The notes: a model not told the origin generated them from the letters alone. A DNA stretch of 64,000 nt from Myxococcus dinghuensis (GCF_024198235.1 NZ_JAKCFB010000013.1:152479-216478), one strand, 5' to 3'; numbered from the stretch's first letter, positions 24,304-33,172 are shown. Numbers and translations are program-made.

Positions 24304-26549
24304 CACGGCGTCACCTCCAGCGTCACGTTCATCCGACGACCCGCCACCACGTCCACCTCACGTTGAAGGACCGGCACGCCGGGCGCGCGCGCCGTGAGGG
24401 TGTGTCGGCCATGCTCGACGCTCAACGGAGCCGCGAGCGGCGCGACACCGACCTCCCGACCATCCAGGAAGAGTCGAGCCCCCGCCGGAGCGACGACGAC
24501 CAGCTCCGCCCTCCGGGGCGTCAGCGTCACGTCGCGCGCCACCGTCTCGCCGGGCGCGAGCGTCACGTCCAGCTCGACCGCGTCGCAGAGGGGGTGCGCG
24601 AAGCGCAGCCGGTACGTCCCCGCTGGCAGCGACAGGTCGCGGACCCGGGGCGTGTAGCCTCGGCTCGCTCCGTCCACGAACACCTCGGCCCAGGGGCGCG
24701 CGGTGACACGCAGCACTCCGGGACGCGCGGGCTCGGAGACGCTGGCGGTGGGGGAAGCGCCGACCCCTGACGTGGCCAGGTTCGCCGCACCAGGTTGCGT
24801 TCCCTTCGGTGAATCCGTTCGTGATGGAGTGGCGGAACCGTCCGCGGCCGCGCCCGTCGTCTCCGGACGCGCGCCTCGAACCCGCTCCGTGCCTCGAGCC
24901 GCGTCACGAGGTGAAGGGGCCCCTCGAACGGTGCGGAGGTCCGACGTCCCGACGGGCGACACGACCGCACTTGAAGGCCCGACACGCGATGGGTCCTGAC
25001 CGGCAGCCACACCGAGGTCCGACGTTCCGACGCGTGACGCGCTCGTCCCAGTGACTGCTCCCGAAGCGTCGACACGCGATGGGCTCGGCTCGACGAGTGC
25101 TCCAGCGAGCGGCGTACTCGCTGGCTCCTGCTCGGCGACCACACCGACCTCCGGCGTCCCGCCAGACGATGGGCTCGGACCCGTGCCAGTGCGTCCGCGA
25201 GCGTCATCGCCAGCGGCACCCTGCCTCGCAAGCCCCTCCGCTGGGCGCTCACCACCTGGAGCGGGCGAACTCCCCATCCCCATCGCGGCGCCCCTCGCTG
25301 CTCCGCCAAGCGCCTCTTGCGTCGGACGCCCATCCTCTCCCGACATCGCCGACATGGCGCCGGAACGCACGGGCGCAGTCTCACCGCGCGACGACGCCCC
25401 GACTCCAGGCGCCAGGGAATCCGCCTCGCCCCCGGACCGCACCGCCCACACGCCCCACCCCGCCGCGACACAAGCCGCGACTCCCGCCCCGACGGCGAGC
25501 CCCTTCCATCTCGGCTGCCTCGGCCGCTCGCGGAGCAGCGCCATCACCTCGGCGGACCCCGGCTCCAACACCAGGGCCGCGTTGAGCACCCGCGCCGCCC
25601 GCGCCCCCTCCCCGCGTGACAACAACGCCCGCCCCTCGGCCAGCAGCCGCTCGAAGCGCTCCCGCCGCCACCGCGCGGCGACGGTCGTCGGCTCGCCCAG
25701 GAACGCACGCGACACCTCGGCCGGGGGGCCGACGTGCCGCCCCAGCACCTCCGCGAGCGCCCCGTCCAGCGCCGCGCCGTCCTCCGGCCGGTCCCTCGGG
25801 TCCCTCGCCAGACAGCGCGCCACCAGGGCCACCAGCGGCTCGGGGAGCGCGGGCAAGAACTCGGACAGGCTCGGCGCGTCCTTCGACATCACCGACGCGG
25901 CCAGGTGCGCCGCGCCCCGGCCCTCGTGGGGCGTGCGCCCCACGCACAGCTCGAACAGGATGACCCCCACCGCGTACACATCCGACGCCGGCGAGAACGC
26001 CCCGGTGTCGATGCGCTCGGGGGCCATGTACGGCAGCGAGCCCGTCACCGCCCCGGTGCTCGTCAACCGCTCCTGGTCCTCCAGCGCCGCCAACCCGAAG
26101 TCCGCCAGCTTCAACGGCCCGCCCGAGGCGACCAGCACGTTCTCCGGCTTCACGTCCCGGTGGACGATGCCCCGCGCATGGGCCGCGGCCAGCGCGCGCG
26201 CCAGCTCCCACCCCAGCACCATCGCCGCCTCGGGGGGCACCGGCGCCAGCCGTCCAGCCAACGCGCGCAGGTCCTCGCCCTGGACCCACTCGCAGACGAG
26301 GAACGGCCCCTGCGCGCCGTCCTCTCCGAAGTCATGGACCTCCAGGACGTTGGGGTGGCGCAGCGACGCGGCCAGCTCGGCCTCCCGGCGGAAGCGCTCC
26401 GCGCGACCCGAGCCCCCTCCAGGGTGCATCCGCTTCAGCGCCACCGGGCGCGACAATCGCAGGTCCGTGGCCAGGAACACCGTGGCCATCCCCCCACGCC
26501 CCAACTCCCGCTCGAGTCGGTAGCGGCCTGCGAGCACTTCACCCGTCAT
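24303..26549 (-). CDS. Ser/Thr protein kinase with transmembrane anchor and two PEGA domains
   Basis: A 748-aa Hanks-type kinase. Catalytic residues are present: GRGGMATV glycine loop, Lys39, HRDVKPEN (Asp132), DFG (about 152) and APE. A single transmembrane helix at ~348-370 (LAVGAGVAACVAAGWGVWAV) separates it from a ~230-residue low-complexity Ser/Pro/Gly-rich extracytoplasmic linker. Two PEGA-type beta domains end the protein (VTARPWAEVFVDGASRGYTP and VVAPAGARLFLDGREVGVAP). PEGA domains are common in myxobacterial surface sensors. ATG 26549 is preferred to GTG 26552. Overlaps the TPR-like gene by one base. Confidence 0.93.
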   Translation of the reverse strand: MTGEVLAGRYRLERELGRGGMATVFLATDLRLSRPVALKRMHPGGGSGRAERFRREAELAASLRHPNVLEVHDFGEDGAQGPFLVCEWVQGEDLRALAGRLAPVPPEAAMVLGWELARALAAAHARGIVHRDVKPENVLVASGGPLKLADFGLAALEDQERLTSTGAVTGSLPYMAPERIDTGAFSPASDVYAVGVILFELCVGRTPHEGRGAAHLAASVMSKDAPSLSEFLPALPEPLVALVARCLARDPRDRPEDGAALDGALAEVLGRHVGPPAEVSRAFLGEPTTVAARWRRERFERLLAEGRALLSRGEGARAARVLNAALVLEPGSAEVMALLRERPRQPRWKGLAVGAGVAACVAAGWGVWAVRSGGEADSLAPGVGASSRGETAPVRSGAMSAMSGEDGRPTQEALGGAARGAAMGMGSSPAPGGERPAEGLARQGAAGDDARGRTGTGPSPSSGGTPEVGVVAEQEPASTPLAGALVEPSPSRVDASGAVTGTSASRVGTSDLGVAAGQDPSRVGPSSAVVSPVGTSDLRTVRGAPSPRDAARGTERVRGARPETTGAAADGSATPSRTDSPKGTQPGAANLATSGVGASPTASVSEPARPGVLRVTARPWAEVFVDGASRGYTPRVRDLSLPAGTYRLRFAHPLCDAVELDVTLAPGETVARDVTLTPRRAELVVVAPAGARLFLDGREVGVAPLAAPLSVEHGRHTLTARAPGVPVLQREVDVVAGRRMNVTLEVTP
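24938..25085. repeat. Degenerate direct repeats in the kinase linker
   Basis: Inside the linker-coding part of the kinase gene, AGGTCCGACGTCCCGACG (24938-24955) recurs with two changes at 25015-25032. GACACGCGATGGG recurs at 24981 and 25071. The encoded protein shows the same drift (SRVGTSDLG, SRVGPSSAV, PVGTSDLR). These are expanding degenerate repeats in a flexible linker. Confidence 0.55.
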
Positions 26550-26599
26550 CACCCGGGCATTCTCCGGGAGCCGCCGCCCGCGAGCAACCCGCCCCCCGG

Positions 26600-27772
26600 C
26601 TACAGCCGGCAGGCCCGGGCGCGTCCGACCACCTCGCAGGCCCCCGCCGCCCCTCCCGGACAGTCACTGTCCCGAGCGCAGAGCTGGCGGCAACGCAACC
26701 CCTGGTCCGACGGCAGACACTCGCCGCACCGGGCGCAATCCAGCGAATTCTCGCAAGTCCGTCCCACCGTCGTCGGCGCGTCCGAACAGGCCTCCACGCA
26801 CACCGAATCCGACGCGCAGCGGTAGCCCTCCGACAGGCAGATTCCCCCTCCCGCCTGGGGATTGCACGACTCCTCGCATCGCCGACGCGTCGGATGGCAG
26901 TTCGCGACGGTCGTGCACTCCAGGGAGCTGGTGCACCCCTCTCCCAACCGGGGTCCCACCTCGCACTGGGACTGCCTGCAGCGCCGGCCCACCGGGCACT
27001 GGAAGTCCGTCGAGCACGTCAGCGTGCAGACCCTGCCGTCACAGCCCGCCCCGGGCGTCTTGCACTCACAGGCGCGCGAACAGGACCCGCCCAGCTCGAC
27101 GGTCCCCCCACACACCTCCGTGCCGCCATCCTGGCAGCCCGTCCCCGAACAACCTCCGTCGGAGCCGCCCCCGTCGGAGCCTCCGTCCTGGCAGCCCGCC
27201 CCCGAGCACCCCCCGTCGGAGCCTCCGTCCTGGCAGGCCCCTCCGGTACAGCCACCGTCCACGCCCCCGTCACCGCAGGACGCCCCCGTGCAACCGCCGT
27301 CCGTACCGCCGTCCATTCCAGCGTCCGCACCGGCATCCGGACAGGCCGACCCCTCGCACTCCCAGGTCGGCATGCAGGCCCGGAGCGGCACGGACTCGCC
27401 GGGAATCTGCATGCACTCCTGGTTCAGGCGATCACAGCCCAGGTCGCAGGACTTGAAACACACCCCCAGGTTCACCGCGCAGACGCTGCCTCCCGGACAC
27501 GGCACCGACTGGGAGCACTCCAGCGTGCAGTACCCGCCGAGCCAGGAGCGGTTGCACACGTAACCCGGCCCGCAGTCGTCGGCGAAGATGCACCCGGAGC
27601 CGACCCACATCCCGTCGATGGGGACACACGCCCCCTCGTCGCAGGCCTGCCCCTGGGCGCAGACGTTCACCTCGTCGCAGCGGGCGCGGATGTCGAGCGG
27701 ACACCCCGACGTGAGCAACCACAGGAAGGCGCCCACGGCGGGCAACAGGAACGGACGGAGGCGGCGGTTCAC
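26600..27772 (-). CDS. Cys-rich lipoprotein with Asp-Gly-Gly repeats
   Basis: A 390-aa predicted lipoprotein. GTG start, hydrophobic signal FLLPAVGAFLWLLTSGC with lipid Cys24. The mature protein is built from short Cys-rich modules (ECSQSVPCPGGSVCAVNLGVC; LTCSTDFQCPVGRRC; ENSLDCARCGECL) spaced like disulphide-knotted eukaryotic repeats. In the middle (about 145-225) is a low-complexity run of DAG, DGG and CxGxxCxDGG units. Such proteins are abundant on myxobacterial surfaces but their roles are largely unknown. It neighbours a second Cys-rich lipoprotein gene 85 bp away. Confidence 0.78.
   Translation of the reverse strand: MNRRLRPFLLPAVGAFLWLLTSGCPLDIRARCDEVNVCAQGQACDEGACVPIDGMWVGSGCIFADDCGPGYVCNRSWLGGYCTLECSQSVPCPGGSVCAVNLGVCFKSCDLGCDRLNQECMQIPGESVPLRACMPTWECEGSACPDAGADAGMDGGTDGGCTGASCGDGGVDGGCTGGACQDGGSDGGCSGAGCQDGGSDGGGSDGGCSGTGCQDGGTEVCGGTVELGGSCSRACECKTPGAGCDGRVCTLTCSTDFQCPVGRRCRQSQCEVGPRLGEGCTSSLECTTVANCHPTRRRCEESCNPQAGGGICLSEGYRCASDSVCVEACSDAPTTVGRTCENSLDCARCGECLPSDQGLRCRQLCARDSDCPGGAAGACEVVGRARACRL
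27118..27345. repeat. Tandem GC-rich repeat encoding Asp-Gly-Gly units
   Basis: Degenerate tandem copies of a unit around CCGTCGGAGCCTCCGTCCTG followed by GCAG and a C-rich tail. The nearly identical copies at about 27170 and 27208 suggest recent expansion. It lies within the Cys-rich lipoprotein gene and encodes (C)xDGGSDGG-like units. Copy number may vary between strains. Confidence 0.6.
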
Positions 27773-27857
27773 CAAGGCCCGGGCGACTCTAGACGGAGAG
27801 CCCCCCTCGCCTCCAACCCGCGAGACGAGGGGGGCAGGTGAGTCGCCCAACCCACCA

Positions 27858-28577
27858 CTACATGCAGGTGCCCATGAAGCCGGGCGCCGCGAAGCACTGA
27901 CCGCTGACACAGTGCGCGTTCTCCGTGCAGGGGAAGCCGAAGGCGCCCGGGCTGCAGAAGCCGAGGACCGCGTTGGTGAAGGGCTTCACGCAGCTCCACG
28001 ACGAGGGGCAGTTGCTGTTCTCGCGGCAGAGGCCCTGCATGCAGAAGCGGGCCTTGTTCGCCAGGTAGCCGTCGTTGCACACCGCGCCGCCCAGGCCCAC
28101 CGGGCACATGCCGTCCACCGAGCAGGGCGCGAAGTTCGCGCAGTACGGCTGCTGGGCCTTCGACTCGTCGCCCTCGAGGCAGACGGAGTAGGCGTCACAG
28201 CCGTCCTTGCCGTCCGTCGCGTCCGCGTCGCACGAGGGCGGGTTGGAGGGCGGACGCAGGCTGCACAGGCCCTCCACGCACATCTGGTTGCTCAGGCACT
28301 GGCTGTCGCCGGTGCAGGTCGGCACCGTCCGGCTCTTGCAATAGGAGACCGCGGTCCCGGTGTCCTTGGTGTCGCAGTACTGGTCCTTGGAACAGTTGTC
28401 GTCGGACTGGCAGCCGATGGCACACAGGCCGTTGAAGCAGAACTGCCCGGAGGGGCAGGGCTTGTTCGCGCTGCACAGGAAGCTCTCGGCCTGGGGGCCG
28501 GGCTCGTCGTCGTCCTTCGTCTCGCCACAACCCACCACCGCCAGCGCCATCAAGAAGGCCATCGCCACGTGCTTCAT
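27858..28577 (-). CDS. Cys-rich lipoprotein
   Basis: A 239-aa predicted lipoprotein with signal MKHVAMAFLMALAVVGC (lipid Cys17), then an acidic linker. It has repeated Cys modules of the form C-x-x-x-x-x-C-x-x-x-Q-x-C-x-x-x-x-C (SANKPCPSGQFCFNGLC, SDDNCSKDQYC, TGDSQCLSNQMCVEGLC, ENAHCVSGQCF). The even spacing suggests many disulphides and an extracellular location. Function unknown. ATG 28577 has GGAG 8 bp upstream and is preferred over 28592. It is upstream of the DGG-repeat lipoprotein gene and may share its transcript. Confidence 0.8.
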   Translation of the reverse strand: MKHVAMAFLMALAVVGCGETKDDDEPGPQAESFLCSANKPCPSGQFCFNGLCAIGCQSDDNCSKDQYCDTKDTGTAVSYCKSRTVPTCTGDSQCLSNQMCVEGLCSLRPPSNPPSCDADATDGKDGCDAYSVCLEGDESKAQQPYCANFAPCSVDGMCPVGLGGAVCNDGYLANKARFCMQGLCRENSNCPSSWSCVKPFTNAVLGFCSPGAFGFPCTENAHCVSGQCFAAPGFMGTCM

Positions 28578-28756
28578 GTTCGTCGTCTCCATCCGTCCGG
28601 TTCAGGTTCGGGAATCAGCGCGGCGGCCAGGCCACCGCGGCGTGTCCCTCCCCCTTCGCAACCGGCGTGCCCGGCCACGTCGGAGCCCTGAACCGCCGCG
28701 ATTCCACGGGGTTGCGTGACACCAGGGCCCCCGGGGGGCGCGACGACGGAGGGAAA

Positions 28757-28774
28757 CGTGCCAGGACTGGCACG
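28757..28774. promoter_or_regulatory. 18-bp perfect dyad (operator candidate)
   Basis: CGTGCCAG-GA-CTGGCACG is an inverted repeat with 8-bp arms and a 2-bp centre. It lies in the 226-bp gap between the end of the FHA/sigma-54 regulator gene and the start of the Cys-rich lipoprotein gene, both leftward. The short centre fits a dimeric protein site better than a hairpin. Each arm contains TGGCACG, the -24 half of a sigma-54 promoter, but no -12 GC follows at the right distance on either strand. Confidence 0.5.
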
Positions 28775-28803
28775 CTCCCGGAGCCTCCAGAGGAGGCGGC
28801 CTG

Positions 28804-30540
28804 TCAGTCCCCCTCGCCCAGGTACCGGAACAAGGAGCGCAGCCCGATGCCGAGCGCCGCCGCCGCGTCCTTCTTGCTGCCGCCGCACCGGGCGATGGCC
28901 TCGCGCACGTAGCGCTGGACGAAGGCGTCGCGGGCCTCCTCCAGCGGCACCATGACGGCGGTGTCGCCGCCCAGCTCCAGGTCGTCGCCCCCCAGCAGCT
29001 CGCCCTTGGCGAGGATGGCCGCGCGGCGCACGCGGGAGACGAGTTCGCGCACGTTGCCCGGGAAGGGGTGGCCGCGCAGGGCCTCGGCGGCCTTCTGGGT
29101 GAAGCCGTGCGCGCGGCGGCCCTCCTGCGCCAGCACGTGGTGGGCGATGAGCAGCACGTCGTCCTCGCGCTCGCGCAGGGCGGGCACGTCCACGCGCACC
29201 TCCTCCAACCGGAAGCGCAGGTCGGCGCGGAAGGCGCCCCGCTCCACCGCGTCCACCAGCGAGACGTGCGTCGCGGACACCACGCGCACGTCCACCTTGC
29301 GCGGCACGTGCTCCCCCAGCCGCGTCACCTCGCGCTCCTGCACCACGCGCAGCAGCCGCGTCTGGAGCGACAGCGGCATGTCGCCAATCTCGTCCAGGAA
29401 GAGCGTGCCGCCGTCCGCCGCCTCCACCAGCCCCGCCCGCTCCGCGCCCGCGCCGGTGAAGGCGCCGCGCGCGTGGCCGAACAGCTCGCGCTCGATGAGG
29501 CTCTCCGGCAGCGCCGCGCAGTGGACGGTGACCAGCCGCCCGCGCCGGCCGCTGCGCCGGTGGAGCGCCCGCGCCACCAGCTCCTTGCCCGTGCCCGTCT
29601 CGCCCTGGATGAGCACGTTGAGCGGCGTGGGCCCCAGCCGCTCCACCTGCCGGTACAGGGCGCGCATGGGCGGCGATTCTCCGATGAGCCCCTCGAAGGT
29701 CGCCGCCTCGATGCGCCGGGTGAAGCCCTCCAGCTGCGCGCGCAGCTCCGTCAGCTCCCGCCGCGTGGACAGCAGCAGCGCCGCCAGCGAGGAGAGCGCC
29801 ATGGCCTCCTCGAGCGCCTGCGCGCAGAAGGGCCGCGCTCCCAGCCGCCGCCCCAGGTACACCACGGACAGGGGCACCTGCTCCACGCGCAGCGGCACCA
29901 CGAGCGCGGAGGACAGCCGCAGCGCCTCCACGCTGGGCGCCCGCGCCAGCACCGCGTCCGCCAGCACGTCCTCCACGCGCACCGGCGCGCCGGACGTCAG
30001 CACCCGCTCCACCAGGCTGTCCGCCACCGCCGCGTCCGGCACCGGCCCCGTGGCGCACAGCACGCGCCGCGGCCCCTCCCGCGAGTCCGCCGTGACGAGG
30101 AACCCCACGTCCGCGCCCACGGCGTCCGCCATGCCCCGCATCACCAGCTCCAGCAGCTCCAGCGGCGGGCGCTGCACGAGCAGCCGCGACGCCAGCTCCG
30201 ACAGCACCGAGCCCAGGCGCCCCCCACCCGGGGGGACCTCCGGGGCGAGGGGCGCGGACGGGAGGGACTCCACCAGCTCCAGCTCCACGGGGCCCACGCG
30301 GAAGCGCTCGCCCGGCTCCAGCGGCGCGGACTCCACGCGCCGGCCGCGCACCTTCACGTCGCAGCCCTTGCCGGAGGCGGACACGCTCCACCCGCGCCCA
30401 TCGCGGAACAGCAGGGCGTGGCTCGGGCGGATGCCCGGGACGGCGAGGACCGCGTCGCAGGTGGCGTCCGCGCCGATGGAGACCACCGGCTTGTCCAGGG
30501 GGAGACGTCTGCCGTCGGGGAGCACGAGGAAGAGGGGCAT
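28804..30540 (-). CDS. FHA-GAF-sigma-54 interacting transcriptional activator
   Basis: A 578-aa enhancer-binding protein. An FHA domain (about 1-95, with VSIGADATCDAVLAVPGIRPSH) replaces a receiver domain, so input is probably phosphothreonine from a Ser/Thr kinase. A GAF domain (about 110-265) follows. The AAA+ core has Walker A GETGTGKE, the sigma-54 contact loop RGAFTGAG and [13 protein letters not shown]. The C-terminus is a Fis-type HTH (IARCGGSKKDAAAALGIG). It therefore activates RpoN promoters. Such FHA regulators are a myxobacterial speciality. Divergent from an aldehyde dehydrogenase, with an 11-bp dyad directly in front of its own ATG. No clear ribosome-binding site is visible. Confidence 0.94.
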   Translation of the reverse strand: MPLFLVLPDGRRLPLDKPVVSIGADATCDAVLAVPGIRPSHALLFRDGRGWSVSASGKGCDVKVRGRRVESAPLEPGERFRVGPVELELVESLPSAPLAPEVPPGGGRLGSVLSELASRLLVQRPPLELLELVMRGMADAVGADVGFLVTADSREGPRRVLCATGPVPDAAVADSLVERVLTSGAPVRVEDVLADAVLARAPSVEALRLSSALVVPLRVEQVPLSVVYLGRRLGARPFCAQALEEAMALSSLAALLLSTRRELTELRAQLEGFTRRIEAATFEGLIGESPPMRALYRQVERLGPTPLNVLIQGETGTGKELVARALHRRSGRRGRLVTVHCAALPESLIERELFGHARGAFTGAGAERAGLVEAADGGTLFLDEIGDMPLSLQTRLLRVVQEREVTRLGEHVPRKVDVRVVSATHVSLVDAVERGAFRADLRFRLEEVRVDVPALREREDDVLLIAHHVLAQEGRRAHGFTQKAAEALRGHPFPGNVRELVSRVRRAAILAKGELLGGDDLELGGDTAVMVPLEEARDAFVQRYVREAIARCGGSKKDAAAALGIGLRSLFRYLGEGD

Positions 30541-30544
30541 GGCG

Positions 30545-30576
30545 GCGACGCGGGAGGCGCGGGTGTCCCGCGTCGC
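30545..30576. promoter_or_regulatory. 11-bp inverted repeat abutting the regulator start
   Basis: GCGACGCGGGA (30545-30555) and its exact complement (30566-30576) flank a 10-bp spacer, starting 4 bp upstream of the leftward regulator ATG. It could be an autoregulatory operator or, in the leader RNA, a hairpin hiding the initiation region. The divergent aldehyde dehydrogenase starts 121 bp away. Confidence 0.5.
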
Positions 30577-30697
30577 ATATCAGGAATGCGCCGGCGGCGA
30601 CCCGGGACGTACGGGGCCGGACGCTCGCGAAAGGCGGGGATTGTCTCCACGCGGGCGGCTGCTATCACCAGGGCCCTCTCGAGGAGCCGGAGCCGCC

Positions 30698-32101
30698 ATG
30701 GCCATCGCCACCATCGACCCGACGACGGGCAAGACGCTGCGCACCTTCACCGCCCTCACGCCGGTGGAGCTGGACCTGAAGCTCCAGCTGGCGGCGGACA
30801 CGTTCCGCGCGTACCGCCAGACGTCCTTCGCCGAACGGGCCCGGTGGATGCGGCGCGCGGCGGAGCTGCTGGACGCGGAGGCGGACCGCTACGGCCGCGT
30901 CATGACGGAGGAGATGGGCAAGCCCTTGGAGGCCGCCAAGGCGGAGGCGCGCAAGTGCGCCACGGCCTGCCGCTACTACGTGCAGAAGGCGGAGGGGCTG
31001 CTCAAGGACCGGCCGGTGGAGGTGGGCGGGGACACGGCCTTCGTGCGCTACCAGCCGCTGGGCCCGGTGCTGGCCGTCATGCCGTGGAACTTCCCCTTCT
31101 GGCAGGTGGTGCGCTTCGCCGCGCCCGCGCTGATGGCCGGCAACGTGGGCCTGCTCAAGCACGCGCACAACGTGCCCCAGTGCGCGCTGGCGCTGGAGGA
31201 GCTGTTCCTCCAGGCGGGCTTCCCGGCCGGCGCCTTCCAGGCGCTGCTCATCGAGACGGCGGACGTGGACCGCGTCATCGAGGACCCGCGCGTGCGCGCG
31301 GTGACGCTCACCGGCAGCGAGGCCGCGGGCCGCGCCGTGGGCGCCGCGGCGGGCAAGGCCATCAAGAAGGTGGTGCTGGAGCTGGGCGGCAGCGACCCGT
31401 TCGTCGTCATGCCCAGCGCGGACCTGGACAAGGCGGTGGAGACGGCGGTGGCCGCGCGCCTCATCAACAACGGCCAGTCCTGCATCGCCGCCAAGCGCTT
31501 CATCGTCGCCGAGCCCATCGCCGCGGAGTTCGAGCGGCGCTTCGTGGAGCGCATGAAGCGCGTCACCGTGGGCGACCCCGCGGACCCGAAGACGGACGTG
31601 GGCCCGCTGGCCACCGAGGGCATCCTGAAGGGCCTGCACGCGCAGGTGGAGGCGAGCGTGAAGGCCGGCGCGCGGCTGCTGCTCGGCGGCAAGCCGCTGG
31701 AGCGCCCCGGGAACTTCTACCCGCCCACCGTGCTCGCGGACCCGCCGCCCCAGGCGCCCGCGTTCCACGACGAGCTGTTCGGCCCGGTGGCCACGCTGCT
31801 GCGCGCGCGGGACGTGGAGCACGCGGTGGAGCTGGCCAACGCGACGCCCTTCGGCCTGGGCGCCAGCGTCTGGACGCGCGACGCGGCCGAGCAGCGCCGC
31901 TTCATCGACGGCATCGACGCGGGCATGGTGTTCGTCAACGAGATGGTGGTGTCCGACGCGCGGCTGCCCTTCGGCGGCGTGAAGCACTCGGGCCACGGCC
32001 GCGAGCTGGCGGACCTGGGCCTCTTCGAGTTCCTCAACGCGAAGACGGTGCGCGTCGCCACCGGGACGGGCGCCGCGCCCAAGGGGCCCCTCAGCGAGTA
32101 G
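30698..32101 (+). CDS. NAD(P)-dependent succinate-semialdehyde dehydrogenase-like aldehyde dehydrogenase
   Basis: A 467-aa aldehyde dehydrogenase. It has the general-base Glu (LELGGSDPF, Glu228), nucleophile Cys (NNGQSCIAAKRF, Cys262), MPWNFPFWQ in the N-terminal domain and the C-terminal LPFGGVKHSGHGRE. The short N-terminus and SCIAAKR segment fit the GabD/Sad succinate-semialdehyde branch, oxidising the semialdehyde to succinate. ATG 30698 is preceded by GAGGAG; the long upstream frame overlaps the divergent regulator and is chance. No gabT is nearby, so the substrate call is tentative. Confidence 0.9.
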   Translation: MAIATIDPTTGKTLRTFTALTPVELDLKLQLAADTFRAYRQTSFAERARWMRRAAELLDAEADRYGRVMTEEMGKPLEAAKAEARKCATACRYYVQKAEGLLKDRPVEVGGDTAFVRYQPLGPVLAVMPWNFPFWQVVRFAAPALMAGNVGLLKHAHNVPQCALALEELFLQAGFPAGAFQALLIETADVDRVIEDPRVRAVTLTGSEAAGRAVGAAAGKAIKKVVLELGGSDPFVVMPSADLDKAVETAVAARLINNGQSCIAAKRFIVAEPIAAEFERRFVERMKRVTVGDPADPKTDVGPLATEGILKGLHAQVEASVKAGARLLLGGKPLERPGNFYPPTVLADPPPQAPAFHDELFGPVATLLRARDVEHAVELANATPFGLGASVWTRDAAEQRRFIDGIDAGMVFVNEMVVSDARLPFGGVKHSGHGRELADLGLFEFLNAKTVRVATGTGAAPKGPLSE

Positions 32102-32122
32102 CCCCCCCGCCCCCAGTGGCCG

Positions 32123-33172
32123 TCAGCGGGTGCGCTGGCGGCCCTCCACCGGCGGGCGGTGGACCTCCTCCAGCGCCTCGGCCACCGCGTCCACCTCCGC
32201 GCCCAGCTGCGCCACGCTCTGGCGCAGGCCCAGGCCCGCCACGTCCTCGCCGGACGCCTCCGCCGAGCGCACCCGCAGCACCTGCGCGTGCAGCCCCTCC
32301 AGCGTGTAGTACAGGCGCGTGAACTCGGCCTCCAGCCGGTCCGCCGCCGTCGCCAGCTCCGCGCGCTGGCGCCGCTGCTCGTCGAGCGCCACCAGCGCCG
32401 CCTCCAGCCGCTCGCGCACCACCGCGTCCCGCTCCGCCTCCACGCGCCGGGCCAGCGTGTCGCGCTCGGCGTCCAGCTCGCGCCCCTCCTCCAGCTTCGC
32501 CAGGCTCCGCAGCTCGCGCTCCCGCCGCGACAGCTCGTGGCAGCCCTTGCGCAGGGCCTCCACCGTCCGCTCGGGGGCGTGCACCACGTCGCGCAGCACG
32601 GAGGGGCCCTGGCCCAGCTCCGCCAGCAGCCGGGCGCACACCGCGTCCACCTTCGCCGTCCTCGGGTCCTCGGAGGCCGGGGGGACCTGGGGGGCGGGGG
32701 TCGCCACCGGCGGGGCCGTGTCACGATCCCGTGACGACGCCTTCTCCCCCGCGCCCTCGGGGCGCCTGGCGTGCTTCACCCCGGACAGGAAGAAGGCCAG
32801 GGCGACGAAGGCGAGCCACCACATCCGGCGGTTCTGCATGGCCATGACCAGGAAGGTGGTCGCCATGACGAAGTAGACGGCGGCGCGCGCCGGGTCCCTC
32901 GAGCGCCGCGAGCGCCGACGGGCGCGCGCCGCGGCCCGCCGGGCGTCGCGCTTCGCCTCGTGGTCCCACTCCCGCTCCCACTTGCGCCGCACCTTCCTGG
33001 GGGGCAGGCGGCCGGTACGGCGCACCCAGGCCTCCACGGCGGCGGCCTCGCGGGCCTTGCCCTCGGCGAGCGCCTCCTCCAGACGGCGCAGCCGCTCGTC
33101 CTGGAGCGAGGCGGAGGGGAGAGACGAAGGCGGTTCGGTCGGTCCTCGGGTCACGCGGTACGATAACGACAT
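32123..33172 (-). CDS. Coiled-coil membrane protein of unknown function
   Basis: A 349-aa protein I do not recognise. The N-terminal ~90 residues are highly basic (RKVRRKWEREWDHEAKRDAR, RRAAARARRRSRRSR). A hydrophobic pair follows at ~98-130 (AAVYFVMATTFLVMAMQ and WWLAFVALAFFLSG). After a Pro-rich linker comes a ~170-residue Glu/Arg/Leu-rich stretch with strong coiled-coil character (LSRRERELRSLAKLEEGREL, VALDEQRRQRAELATAADRL). The start region is odd: GGAGGG abuts the ATG and is the 3' arm of a perfect hairpin. Convergent with the aldehyde dehydrogenase; divergent from the TPR/sigma-54 regulator. Confidence 0.8.
   Translation of the reverse strand: MSLSYRVTRGPTEPPSSLPSASLQDERLRRLEEALAEGKAREAAAVEAWVRRTGRLPPRKVRRKWEREWDHEAKRDARRAAARARRRSRRSRDPARAAVYFVMATTFLVMAMQNRRMWWLAFVALAFFLSGVKHARRPEGAGEKASSRDRDTAPPVATPAPQVPPASEDPRTAKVDAVCARLLAELGQGPSVLRDVVHAPERTVEALRKGCHELSRRERELRSLAKLEEGRELDAERDTLARRVEAERDAVVRERLEAALVALDEQRRQRAELATAADRLEAEFTRLYYTLEGLHAQVLRVRSAEASGEDVAGLGLRQSVAQLGAEVDAVAEALEEVHRPPVEGRQRTR

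Noticed and set aside
27118..27345. Tandem GC-rich repeats as a CRISPR array
   Set aside because: There are no regular spacers, the repeats lie in frame within a lipoprotein gene and no cas genes are present.
28767..28783. TGGCACG on the plus strand at 28768 as a sigma-54 promoter
   Set aside because: No GC occurs 10 bp after the GG on either strand; the sequence is better explained as part of the 18-bp dyad.
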